Part shown: positions 35,194-47,131 of the stretch, in pieces
Position numbering within the stretch: the first letter of the stretch is position 1
Layout: every line of letters begins with the position of its first letter
NCBI GenBank assembly: GCA_027924645.1
Contig: BSBN01000297.1
Span: 7,874,001 to 7,938,000 of the forward strand
Source of the DNA: Cunninghamia lanceolata
Lineage: Eukaryota > Streptophyta > Pinopsida > Cupressales > Cupressaceae
Reading direction: 5' to 3'
DNA length: 64,000 nt
The notes under the pieces: model-generated
Seen by the model: the letters and a program-made list of their open reading frames with translations, nothing else
Databases searched by the model: none
Told to the model about the DNA's origin: nothing
Made by a program: the position numbers and the translations under genes

Positions 35194-36339
35194 GGGTAAA
35201 TGCACAAAGATGAGTCCACTTAAGGTGGAAGTTTTAGACTTAGAAAAAAACTCGAAATCGGGTAAACCAAAATGGGATCCCATTTTTTATGAAATGGATC
35301 CCGTTATGCTTTAGGATCCCGAGCCAAAAGTGGGATCTCGTTTTCAAGAAATGGGATCCCGTTTCATAAAAGGTTAAAATATTAATCTTTTATGAAATGG
35401 GATCCCGTTTCAAAACGGGATCCCATTTCATAGAAACAGGATCCCGTTTCATAAAATTTGAATTTTTGACTCAATTTTTGCTATGGGTTTTGGGTCAGAA
35501 AAAAGGCTTGGGAACCCGACCCTTGGATTTGGACTTGGTTTGACCTGCAAGTTGAAGGTCCTATCAATGTCACAACAAAATAGTGACTTTGAGCATATGT
35601 CTGAAGGCCTTTTTTGCAAAATTTTTTGACGAAATTAAAACCTATTATAGATGAGACAGTGTAGATTCCAAATATGTAATTTTTTTTAACAATTGGGTTA
35701 TTTTTCTATTTTTCAATTAATTTTTGATGAAACAGGTCCATAAACTTGAATTATTAGGGTTTTTTAATATTTTAATAACTTTTTATCAATATATTTTTTG
35801 TAAAAAAAGTTGTACGAAAAAGTACTTCAGACAATTCTTTTCAATTTGAAAAACAAAATTTCAAAAAATGATAAGTTTAGGTCAGCTTATGCATGACGTA
35901 CACGATGATTTTTTAAAACACCAAAAATGGCCAATAAAAAATTAACAAAAAAAAATTCCATAAAAAATTACAAAAAAATATGGAAAACGTGCTTCATTGA
36001 GTTACAAATCTTTTGCCAAAAGGATTTAGAAAAATATTATTATTTAGGTCAAAATATGGATGACGTACATGTGCATGGTATAGTAAAAAAAAAAAGTGAC
36101 TTTTAAATAGTGGTTTTTAGAAACGCCTATTAAAAATCAATTTGTATCATCTGGGTATTAAAAAAAATTACATATTTGGAAACTAGACTCCGAGTACTAC
36201 ATTTCATATTTAGTGACTTTTACAAGATTCCACCTTTAAGTGCTTCAAAGTTTTAGGTCAAATGTGACAAATTCTAAAAATCAGGGAAAACACTTCCACT
36301 TTTTGGCCAAAAAGTGGACTCAATTTCTTGCACACACCC
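35194..36339. mobile_element. Non-autonomous TIR DNA transposon, 1146 bp, 4-bp duplication tttg
   Basis: The ends are GGGTAAATGCACAAAGATGAGTCC and, inverted, GGGTGTGTGCAAGAAATTGAGTCC, about 28 bp with mismatches. The flanks are tttg at 35190-35193 and 36340-36343, and the host gag frame rejoins correctly when one tttg is removed. No transposase frame is present. Inside lie a GGATCCC-rich block, an internal 22-bp perfect inverted repeat (35668-35689 / 36158-36179) and a direct repeat containing ATGACGTACA (35893 and 36058). The superfamily is not assigned: the 4-bp duplication and GGG..CCC ends do not clearly match a class I can name. Confidence 0.8.
35273..35460. repeat. Cluster of eight GGATC(C/T)C motifs with a perfect 20-bp hairpin
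   Basis: Motifs are spaced about 20-30 bp apart, most within TTTCAT(A/G)-type contexts. The arms 35391-35410 and 35413-35432 are perfect inverse complements with a 2-bp loop (ca), which would form a strong hairpin or cruciform. Confidence 0.9.
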
Positions 36340-36461
36340 TTTGGTGACTATTGTTGTTCAAGTGAAGGATTGGTTGCTTCACCATATTCTAATTGGTCAA
36401 AAAGAGTTCCTACCATGCTATTGGTTGGTGATGTTGGTATTATTTTGTTGTAGGGATCCAT
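36340..36461 (-). pseudogene. Element H gag N-terminus
   Basis: ATG at 36461: MDPYNKIIPTSPTNSMVG then TLFDQLEYGEATNPSL, ending at the TIR insertion. It continues in frame at 35193 after removal of the insertion. One TAG lies just before the break. Confidence 0.72.
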
Positions 36462-39367
36462 GTTCTTGTGTGTTTGAGATCAGGTGATGGGAGCATGAAA
36501 AGTAAACATATGAAGGGATGGTTGTTCTAAGTTTGATTTAGATTTGACTTGGAATTGATTTCAAATGAGTGGTGAAATGTGACGATGAGTACCTAAGGAT
36601 GATTTAAAAAGGATGTGTAGAAATAGACTAATCTCAAGACCTTATCAATGATTTGGATTATGGATGGTTTCAACCCATGACACTTGAGATGGGATAGGTT
36701 CTCAAGAGGGGAGATGAAATTGATTAAACCAAACATATCCTACTTAAGATAGAAAAATTTCTTAATTAGGGATTACTTTGATTTATGGACGATGGATAAT
36801 GGATTATTTACTTAGCGTTGATAGGCCCCTAAGCTAATGTGGATTAAAGGATGATTCTAAGGTCTTTTGTTGAGTCTAAACCTAGTATAGGTTGGATGGT
36901 TTAGGTGGAATTTGTGATGAAGAGTTTGATTTTGGATAAATGATGTAATTAGTAAGGTGGATGTCATAAAATCAAATAAAAGGATTTGATTTTGGATGGA
37001 TTAACAATAATGTATGATTAGGATCAAGTCAAATCAAGTGTAAGATTACAAATTTGAGTGTACCTAGATGGAAGGAATATGACTTTTTAGTTTTTGGTCA
37101 AGTTAAAATGAAGGCGCTTAAACAAAGCTGCAAGCTCTTGTTTAAGACATAGGCATGAGTTTATAGATGGGTGTGCTCGAGTGTAATTACAGAGGTGTTG
37201 GGTTATAATGGAGGTTCTCATTTGTGATTAATGATAGAGAAAATGATTTGGAGGATGGTTTTGAATGCGTTTTGGACAAAATTTGGGTGAATTTGGGATG
37301 TTTAGGATGTAGGAGTTTGGGAGAAGTGATGTATGATTGGTTTTGATCTCAAATTGATGGGAGATTAGATTTAATGGGGTTTGAAAGTTCAACCTTTAGC
37401 AAAAGGTATTTTAATTTTCACACATTCAATCAACATACACATATTTGCAAAGGATTTTTTTTTTTTGGATTATTGGGTTGTAAGACAAGTATGGGTTTCA
37501 ACAAGAAGACATGCCAATCACTTTCACAAGATTATAATTATTCAAAAGGGTGTGTATATGCTTGTAAGTCCACCTTGTTGCATTTTTTTAGGTGTAACTT
37601 GCAAGTCCCATGATGAGGAAACTAATTGTTTTTATCACCCAAGATTACTCAATGACATGAGGGGAGAGCATACCAACATGAACATCCATTTCTAGAGGGC
37701 ATATGCACTTACGTGTGAGGAGTAACTTTTTGGGCCTAACTGGTATCCGATGGATTACAAGCATATATGGATGAAAGGTCTTAAACTAGGCTAAACAAGG
37801 CTTCTAAGGGCATCCCAAATATACACAAGGTACGAGGGACCAAAGTCCATGAACAAGGATCCCATCTTCACGCATGTGTTCAATGGTGAACCCAATTCCA
37901 CGACACCTTGAATCCTTATGAAAAGGGGCCTCGAAGCTAAGTCGGACATGATGATGGATCCTATTGAGGTGAGTATTTAAATTCTCACCCCCTTCGATAT
38001 ACCTTGCTGGAATGCGTGGTTTGGGTTGGCCCCTAAGGTGATGAAATCTTTAGGCAAGCCCATAAAGGGAAAGAAATCTAGGTGATTTTGATCCCTAAGA
38101 TCAACTTGTGATGTGAAGAGATAGCATACACACACTAGACCCCTTAGGTTTGAACATAAAACAAAATGGATTAAATATAAGATTTTTGATCTCCAAGATC
38201 ACCTGAAGGTGCAAAGAGAGCATAAACCTATATTTTCTCCCAAACATAGTCCACATAGTTCATTCCCTTTAAAAATCAAAATTTTCCTAATTTAGTGATG
38301 CAAACAAAGTCCTTGGTAATGGTGCTACAAAAGTAAGTGTTAGTAGTCTCAAAAGATGGTCTTGGACATGTAGAAAGCTACAACATAGATTGTTAATGAT
38401 AAAAACAGACCCAAGAAACAATTAACACTTGGTTAGATTGACACAAGCTTCAAGGAAAATGATTGTTTTCAAAATAGAGATGGTCACCCTCAAATAGAGC
38501 CATAGACACTGAAACACAAATAGAGGCACTCGTCTATGAGCATGCTCAAAAATATCTATAGATGCTTAAATAGAATCAAGGACGCTTATGTGTGAAACAA
38601 GTTCTGTAGTTTACCTTACTTACCCATGTAGGCACTCAAATAGAGATGAAGACACTGAAGTGTAGATGGATGTGCTTGAATATGAAACTTGCACAAAAAG
38701 GTGCATGCATTAGATGAAAAGGTTAGTTTTTTGCACAGATAATGGAGATAAAAGATAAAATGGAAAGCATGATAAAAAACTAAGAGCTAATATATTCAAA
38801 GAGTACTAAAAATGATGAAAAAATTGTTAGATACGAAGGCGCTTAAATATGAAAGTTTGTGCTTGTATAAAATGAAAATGCTAGTATGTGTGAAAGGTAC
38901 CAAAAAAAGCAATAACCTGCAACAAAAGATGTGAAAATCAACAAAAAATAGGTTAAAAGGTCACATGGATAGCATAATGACCTAATAAAGCGACTTCTGA
39001 CAAAAATCTAAGAGTGAAAAATACCAAAAATACCAAAATAATAAATTAGCGTAGTTAGAAAGGGATGCGTGCTTGCATGTTTATGATGAATGCACATGTC
39101 CATGATAAGGGCCAACAAGATTCTTCAAGAACCTACAAATAATTGATTAATGTTGCACAAAGGGGGATTAGAGATAAATATGATGTAAATATGTGATAAA
39201 CCCCTACAAAATAGAAAAATATTAGGATTCAAAGTTAGCGAAATGAGCAAAAAATAAAATTAGGAGTCATGAATGTGCTCCAGAGATGTAGGCACATGAG
39301 TATAGATGACAACACACATTCTCTACAAAGTCACTCAAATAGACCCATTAGTGCTTAAATGTGACCT
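36462..39367 (-). other. Element H leader, no supported gene
   Basis: A long untranslated-looking stretch between the primer site and gag, split by the 39368-42561 insertion. About 38480-38700 and 39290-39360 repeat words such as CACTCAAATAGA, GAAGACACTGAA and GATGCTTAAATAG, a diffuse repetitive zone. The leaders of Tat/Ogre elements are known to be long. There is no coding frame I trust. Confidence 0.5.
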
Positions 39368-42300
39368 TGTCACATCTCATTTTAATGAACAATATGATTA
39401 TTCTAGTTAAGTGAACAATTATTGTGATTGACTTTACTTTAAGTAATTTTGCATATGTGGAGGTAATTATTATGAGTTATATTGATGAAAATTGGAAATC
39501 ATTTTAAATGTTAAGTAATATTGATGTAAATGCAATGATTTGCTTCAGCTATACTTTGGAGACACTAACCTATTGACGTTGAGTTGAGTGCAAATGGATG
39601 CAGGTTCTCGTCGAAGACGAGAGCATGGTTGAGGTAGAGATGTTATAGCCACTTGGCAAGAAATGATGGATGGATTACCTTGATGCAATCACACACATCA
39701 CGTAGTTGCATATGCATTATTGAATGACTTTGATTGCTTTAATGCGTGGTTATTAATCGATTTCAAATGCATGATGTGATTACTTAAATTTAATGTCTTT
39801 TCGAATTATGTTTGGATGGCGTAATTATAATAAGGAAATATATATGACTGTATTTTAAATTAAATAATAAAATATTGTTTATAGATGTTTGGAAGACAAT
39901 ATGTTCCTTATATATATATATATGCAATATTGTATTGTATTTCTCTTCTTGATTATTTAATTAGTTTTGTTTTAATAACAATAGTTAAATAATATTGAAA
40001 ATAGCAATATTATATTTAGAAAAAGAATGAAGGAATTTAAAATGAGTTACTGTCACCCATGCAACAGTAGTTTGCAAAAGATATTACTAATTGTTTTTAA
40101 ATAGCTATTATTCGATTTTAAATAAGAAAGATTGTGAGTTTTTAATTATTATTTTCATGCAAACTGAAAATAAACTTCAGTTCTAAATTCCTTATTCTCA
40201 AGTTTTCTAAACCTAATCTTGGAACACCAAAATAAGAGTTAGAGAAATTTAATAAAAGAGCAGATCGCTCAACTGAGGAGACACCCCACGAATTGCAGGA
40301 GAGAACTGGTTTACCTAAGCAATAGGAAAGAGAGTGCAACTGCGACAGGAGAGAGAAACCAAGGCAGTGACAGTAGCTACAATTCTTCATCAGATCGATT
40401 ACTACCAGGTTTTCTTCTTTATATTGTTTGCATTTAAATGGCGTGGCTGTGACTGTCTAAAATATGGTTTTCTCTATTTGTTGGGTGAGCGACTACTTTT
40501 GTTTGGTCATTCCCTATTTTGGCTAGCCGTCCCTCTTTTCTGGCCACTTGTCTTATTATTTTTCTAGTCATTGACTCATTTTCTAATTCGTCCCCTCTTG
40601 TTTCTGCCTGGATGACTTGAATGATTACTTCTAGTCAGTGTTCTAACCCAGATTGGCTTGTATGTTGGCCGTCCCTTCTTTTCTGGCCTGGTTCAACCTT
40701 CTTGGGTGAATTTAGCTAATCGACTCGGCTTATGCATTTTAACCCAACTGCCAGATGTTTGCCTTGCCTGCTGTTATCCTTGGCATTGACCCATCTATCC
40801 TTCATGGCCATTTGGCTATTCCTTGCAGATCTTTGCCTTTGTTGATCGTTAGTTTTTTGATATCAAATCGCCCTTTGTTTGATTTAGTTATAACCAGTGA
40901 AAAACAATAGTTAAACTAAATCTATGATTTCTAATCGATTCTTTGTTTACCTGTATTGACCGCTGGAATCAGTCGATTATTCTCAGATCTAGATTTATAA
41001 AAACTAATTGAAACTCTCTTAAAACACCAGATTGATGCTAGGTTAACCCTGTCAGACCAATATGACTGTATTTATTTTGGCTGGAAGCAGTTTAGAATAG
41101 AAATCGACCTCTTTATGTTAAACAACAAACCTCTTGAAAATAGGAAAAACTGCTATTCCTGTAGCGTCAATTTTTAGTTTATACTGCTGTAGAAATTACT
41201 TTATTATCTCTGAGAAAATAGTTTCTATAGTTTTCTTTATAAATGCAAACCCTATAAACTTCCTATAGCAGAAATTAATATCTTGCTGTAGCTGATTAAT
41301 TAGTTCCTGTGGCTTTGTTGGAAAACTCATTTCAAAACATTATATTGACTAAATCTGAGACATTAGATTATTATATTATTTTCCTTGAATGCTGAGAAAC
41401 TAAGTTTATTATATTAATGATCAGAAATTAATTAAAATTATAACCTATGTTCACTTCTCTATTCTTGCAACAACTCTTGTCGTAGTTGCGACAGGAGGAC
41501 TGTTTTTATTGTTTGTGAGACTTCCTGTCACAAAAATAACAAGATAGATTAATATCTTAGAATGACTATTATTGAAGACATTGTGACTGAAATACAAGAT
41601 TAGAAATTATATCAAATTGATAAACTTATGATTTTGATTGTATGACGAAAAGATGGTTCACTGCTTGAAAGTGTATTTTTCCTTAATCGATGTTTTGGGA
41701 AAGGGATTGGATTTATTTATTGGAAATCTTGAATTTGTGATTCTTTACTTATTTTCTTGCTTCTTGGGGAAAGAAGTAGTTTTTATATAGGAATATATTG
41801 GGTTACTTTTGGGACTAGGATGCCGAATGTGGATATTCAGAGATGGCTTTTCATCTTTTTAGGAATTGACCAAGTTACTTAAATGATTAGATCTAATCGG
41901 AATGACATTGAAATAGATGTTTATTGTCTAGCAAACTTATTTATTAATATCTCTGTCACATCTTGTTGTGAGACAATTTGTTTTTCATTACTTAGAATTG
42001 CACATTTAGACATCAAGGTTGCATTGGGTGTTCCCTCCTGCAGTTGTGACCAGGTAGCTAGACAGTTTGTGTAGGGTTGGGTTTCCTTCATTTCAGGAAG
42101 GGATCCGGGGAAGTGTAAATACTTCATGGTTGGGTGGAAAAGCACCTGAGCCATGTTCTTGTCTCTCAGCTTGCAGGTGGTGGGCCACTTGGTCCGTGTA
42201 GCTGGAGAGTGTATTGATTTATTTATTATTGATGTACTTATTTATTGTACCTATTTTGGATATATTATTGCATGTTCTAAAGGATTTATGTATATTATTT

Positions 42301-42561
42301 TATAGTGCTTGTTACCTGGACTAAGCACGTGAATATGTTAGATTTATTGACATTGAGATTCATATTTATAAGATTATCTTTTACTTAAGATATTGTGATT
42401 AAGCGGATTAGTTACATCTTTTATCTTTGAAAGTTGTATCTAAGTGGATTATTTACATCTTTTTATTTTCAGTTATTGCGATGTTGTATTTAAGCGGACT
42501 ATTTACTTCATTTACTTTTGAGTTGGTTTAAATGCTTTTACATGACTTGTGAGGCTTTACA
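39368..42561. mobile_element. 3.2-kb TG..CA insertion, probably a solo LTR of unknown family
   Basis: It starts TGTCACATCTC and ends GAGGCTTTACA. The flanks gacct (39363-39367) and gatct (42562-42566) match at four of five positions, a decayed 5-bp TSD. I found no internal LTR pair and no pol or gag frame. If it is a solo LTR, the LTR is unusually long. An ATATATATATATG tract lies near 39910-39925. Confidence 0.6.
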
Positions 42562-42621
42562 GATCTACAAATAACACAAGATTAAAACACCAAGAAAACA
42601 TTAGAAACTAGGGACATGTGT

Positions 42622-42637
42622 CCCACCGGGCATGCCA
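42622..42637 (-). promoter_or_regulatory. Element H primer binding site
   Basis: The minus strand reads TGGCATGCCCGGTGGG, three bases inside LTR H, in the primer-site position. It starts TGG as required for a tRNA 3' CCA. The tRNA species is not assigned. Confidence 0.65.
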
Positions 42638-42640
42638 AAA

Positions 42641-43660
42641 TGTAGACCTATAATTTAATGAACCATAAAATGAGCAAACCAAGCAAGCTAATCTACTCAA
42701 TTTTTTACCATAAACTACCTCTAGATTAGACTAGGGAAACCTATGCATAAAGATGGAATATAAACACAAACAATCTCACCAAGGCTCCCTTGTTGCACCA
42801 AGTGAATGCTAGATTTATCCAAGGAGATGAATTGGGGAGATTAGAGGATGTTGAGTGCTCAAATTGGCAAAGTAACAATGCATTCATGAGTGATGTCTAA
42901 ATGGCCTCCAAGAGGTCCTATTTATAGATTTTTGGAATGGGGATGGAGGGATATGATCAAATTGGAAGATCAAGGGCTCTCATTGCTTGAGAGGATTGGA
43001 GGCATGAGAAGTTTCTAAGTGGCAAGAAATGAGAGGTGGTTAAAGGGGTGCCCTTGATTCAAGGAGAATCAAGGGTCAAGATTATGCTTTGGAAATCTTA
43101 GATGGTGGGGATCAAAAAGTAACTTTTTGGAAGGTAGTGCAAATCTTCTCCATGCTTCTAGGTACCCCTCTTGTACATGTTGATTGATAAGTTTACCCAT
43201 ATGAGGACCTGACCATATAATGCATTGATTAGTCATGGTTATGCATGCACAAATGATTAATGATGGTAAGTGATTTGATTTATCCACTTAATCAAAAGTG
43301 CACAAATTTTTAAATTTAATAGATATAGAAATTTATTTAATCTTTTGGTGATATAAGATGGGCTTAGATAAGTAAATATTTCTATTTATTTACCTAAAGT
43401 TGAACTATAGGAGGAATATTAATTAATTGAATAAATAGTCCAGACTATTGAATTAATTATAGATGAACAGTGTCAAAAGGTATGTGAATAGTGACCTTAT
43501 TAATTAAATACTAATAAAAACTGTTTAATTAATGTAGGGATGAAAATGGATCATAATTAATTGAATAAATATGCATTTATCCAATTAATTATGGAGGAAG
43601 TGGTCAGTTGAAGTCCTTATTGAGGTTGGCATAGTGGTGAGACAATTTTGGGTGTCTACA
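42641..43660 (-). repeat. Element H 5' LTR
   Basis: 1020 bp with inverse ends TGTAGAC (start on both strands). On the minus strand a TATA box, CTATAAATAGG, lies near 42930-42919. The partner LTR is outside the window. Confidence 0.78.
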
Positions 43661-44175
43661 TAAAGAATTTTTTAGAAATTCATCAACATTCAATCTTTTT
43701 AGTACTCCAACAATTATAACTCTCAAAATTATATCATTAATTGAAAAATCTCCTATTAGTCTTTTGAGAATTGACATAACTCTTATGATAGTTTTTGTGC
43801 TTCATTGAAATGAATTCTAATTTACACCACTTACTTCATCTTCTAAATCATGTTTAATCCAACAACTTTAGTCTCAAGGTTCTTTCTACTCAATAGTATC
43901 TTATATGTCAATCTTATAATGTCGCATATGGTGTTATTCCAAAGAATGAAACTACTATTGTATGGGAACACCGCCAAGAGCAACCTCAACTTATTACATT
44001 TTTTGATCTATGTAACATATATTCTTAATATATCTCTAGACACATGGTTCACCCTTATTATATGTATCTTAAAAGGATCAAAGAATTTGAAAATAATTTA
44101 ATTCAAAATGTGGCAAATCATGACTATTGATCATTGAGATGATTTAGTTATTGTCCATATGCTAGTAGAGGGTCT
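43661..44175. other. Flank of element H, no supported feature
   Basis: AT-rich sequence with only short frames. It is interrupted by the solo LTR that follows. No domain recognised. Confidence 0.4.
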
Positions 44176-45011
44176 CGATGTAGGAGCATCGAGTGGTGTA
44201 AGGGCAATTTCGTATCACCCCCAAAAAATGATGATTTTGTTTTATGTTCTTTTCGATTTTGGTATTTTTGGATACCCAATTGCTTGAATAATGATGTAGA
44301 ACCTTCAATTTTTCCAACCTGCTAAAAATAGCAAACTACTATTTTTAGAAAGTTTGCATATGAGCATGTATGGAAGAGGAAATTTGCTCAAAGCTTTGAA
44401 ATTGAAAATACAACCTTTGGTGAAGGAATAGCCAAAGATCACTTGTGGGCTGAAAGATATTAAAGTTTTTGTTTCTTTAAAAACCCCTAAAAAATTTTCA
44501 AAGTCAAACATGAGGCACTTAGAGGCCCCGTATGGCCCTGAATATGGGTAGAATCAACAAAGAAGATTCTAAGGGCATATATAACTTCATGATATTTCCA
44601 ACACATTAAATGACTCATCAATAGGACACCTAGATCAAAAGTTATGGCTCCTGAAACTTGACCTATTTTTTGAGGAAGTTACAAATTTCAAAATTTTCGC
44701 TGGCAGGCGCCAAAAAGGGCTATTTATGACCATTTTTGGGAATCTTTTGGGGTAGTAGAGAAAGGGGGAAAGTGGAGAGTCAGGAAAAGGAGGGAAAATA
44801 GAAACCCTATCAGATTTGAAGCTATAGAAGGCAGAAGGTTACAGAATCCAAAGGAAGGAATCTGTAATGTGATGCATCCTATTGAGGATTCATCCTCTGA
44901 TTTGATTCTAGTTTTTGTAATGTAATGTGTTGTTCAAATCAATAGAAGAACATTCCTATTTTCTATGTGCAATATATGTTATCGTGTGTTCTAGGATTGA
45001 CCCCCTCATCA
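44176..45011 (+). repeat. Solo LTR related to element A
   Basis: It begins CGATGTAGGAGCATCGAGTG and ends ATTGACCCCCTCATCA, paralleling the minus-strand LTR of element A (TGATGCAGGAGCATCTAGTG to TTACCCCCTTCATCA), with shared internal blocks such as GCTAAAAATAGCAAACT. 836 bp. The flanks ggtct and gtccc do not give a clear TSD, so the insertion is old or the ends are altered. No internal sequence is attached. Confidence 0.82.
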
Positions 45012-46434
45012 GTCCCACATTCTAGTTGATATTTCACCTTGATTTGGTGTTTTAGACATTGTTTCAAGAGGAGTTATGAGGACTTTCATTCAAAAGAAAG
45101 TTTGATTTATTATTGACCTTATACTTAGAATTGAATCTCCATTAGAAAAAACTCACCATATAATAGTTATGGAACTCTTCAATCTTATGGTACAATTGTA
45201 CGTTTTGTTAGAAAGGAGGAACAATGAATGTGACTCACTACTTTGGGATTTTTACCCTCTAGAATGTTTTCCTAACTAAAAAGATTTTGGAACATTCAAT
45301 GATTTATAGATCACCCTTGTCTCATAATTTATATGAATGTGGGATTAACCCAATAGCCACCAAAACATGTGTTTGAGTTAAGGATTTCACATGCATTTTT
45401 AATTGGTTTGCATGATGCCAAGCCTTCATAATATATGCTTATCTTGGATTTTTTATCATTCAATGTTATGAAATACAATAGGGTACCTAGAGCCAAAGAA
45501 AGATAACAAAACATGTAGTTGCATTAGGGTACATCCTAAATTTTAAATAACCATTTGTCATTATCTTATGACAACTCAAAATGGTGAATGTTTAAAGAAC
45601 TTCTTTTAAGGAAAAATGTGATTTTAAAGTTATGATTTGGTGATAAGTGACATGCAAAATTTATGGATGAAATATTTCAACGAATAGTTCCCTTCAACCT
45701 TCCCTCTTTACATAACAATGCACTACATGCATATTAAAGGATATAATTTAGTATGATTAATTATAAAAAATGGAATGGATTATTATGATGTACTTTGGAA
45801 GTAGGTATTGAGGTCTAAGATTATTGAGAAGGCTTATGGAGGAGAGTTGGTATCATCCCAAGTTTTTCCAAGTAGATAAAATGTACTTAAATTCTCGTTC
45901 ATTCCAGCGTTGAATTTTCAAGGAGATGAGTTAACATAGAATTTGCAAGCTTTTGAATTAGGTTTGGATAAGTGGTATATTTTTATATTTATGCAGATTT
46001 TTCCATCTCCACTTGTAATTTCCTTGTTACTACATCCCAACACTCTTTATGTGTCTTAAAACATGTTATATTTTTCTAAATTTTATATTATTTAAGCCAA
46101 GATTTATGCAATCTTGTAGGACCAAATAAAAAGAAGGCTAAAGGGTCACTACCATTAACCAAACCATTAAATATTAAACAATAAAAAGAAAAGAATGAAT
46201 GAAAGGTTTGCGACCATTTCACTAAGGATTGCAACCAACACTAGAAGAGGCTTCACTTCTTACTAATGTCCTCATTTGAATAAGACTTCGCAAGGAATAC
46301 GAGTTAATACATTTAGATTAAGTGTTTACACATGACCCTTATAAAAATTCACGACCCTAGGGCTTTTAAAAAAAAAAATCTATTAAATAGAGTACAATTT
46401 AAAAGTATTTGATGATTGAATCATATAGCTTTTA

Positions 46435-46483
<49 letters not shown>

Positions 46484-46605
46484 TTGATTAATAGAATTCG
46501 TGACTATTTATTGGTAATTTCAAATAATTTGATGTATAATGAGCCTATACATATTTATTTCCAAAATAGTATATAATGCTTATATTCCGACCAAATTTGA
46601 TGCCA
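45012..46605. other. Unassigned AT-rich stretch with a (TA)n tract at 46439-46481
   Basis: Only short, stop-rich frames. The dinucleotide tract is about 21 TA units, uninterrupted. Next to 46605 the minus strand reads TGGCATCAAATTTGG, a decayed primer site for the LTR to the right, so part of this stretch may be the interior of that copia-type element, too decayed for me to identify. Confidence 0.5.
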
Positions 46606-47131
46606 TGTTAGAAATTAGGATCTTAGGATACTAATCATTATAAATAAAATATAAAATAAATAAAAAAGAATTATACAAGCATAAATTTAACACATTACAC
46701 GACATATACATGGGGAAAACCCTTCTAAGTAAAAAATCCCATAAAACATCATTATATTATAAATCACTTACAAAATTGTCTATACAATTATAGATAGAAC
46801 CTAGGGAAACACTTCTCCACTTACTTCCACATGACCAATAATACCTCATGTGCATAGTGATAGAATTCACTATAAATCTCCAAATTCCCTTACCTCTCAA
46901 ATGAGAGAGAACCTTCTTAAATATAGGAGAAGGGGTGGCAAAATCCCTAAAGGTGTATTAGTCAAACCTATTCAAAATAACCATTTGTAAATTATTAATA
47001 ATATATTAGTTATTAGATTATTAATTATTAACTGGTATATGCTTTATAAAGAATATAATAAACATAAGGTTTTATAACATTACATTAGAACAATATATAA
47101 ATATGACCCCTAATAACATTATGTTCTAACA
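46606..47131 (-). repeat. Copia-type LTR, probably a 5' LTR
   Basis: 526 bp with perfect 8-bp inverse ends TGTTAGAA / TTCTAACA. The minus strand carries GGGTTTTCCCCATG, a motif common near the R region of plant copia LTRs. A TGGCATCA primer-like site follows directly. The flanking pentamers tgcca and ctatc differ, so it is not a simple solo LTR. Confidence 0.75.

Larger units (their letters stand above)
30287..43660 (-). mobile_element. Element H: Tat-like Ty3/gypsy element, outermost host of the left stack (3' part outside window)
   Basis: 5' LTR 42641-43660, primer site 42622-42637, leader, gag, protease and RT/RNase H follow in order on the minus strand. H is cut at 30287 by element F. 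The missing integrase and 3' LTR should lie left of the window. It also contains a TIR element (35194-36339) in gag and a 3.2-kb insertion (39368-42561) in the leader. The Tat-like call rests on the gag, protease and RT block signatures. Confidence 0.8.

Noticed and set aside
36462..39367. Cellular gene in the long H leader
   Set aside because: No exon-like coding stretch, only short frames and loosely repetitive sequence.
45329..45514. 61-codon minus-strand frame with a hydrophobic start
   Set aside because: Isolated, no homologous block or neighbour supporting it, and in an AT-rich decayed stretch.
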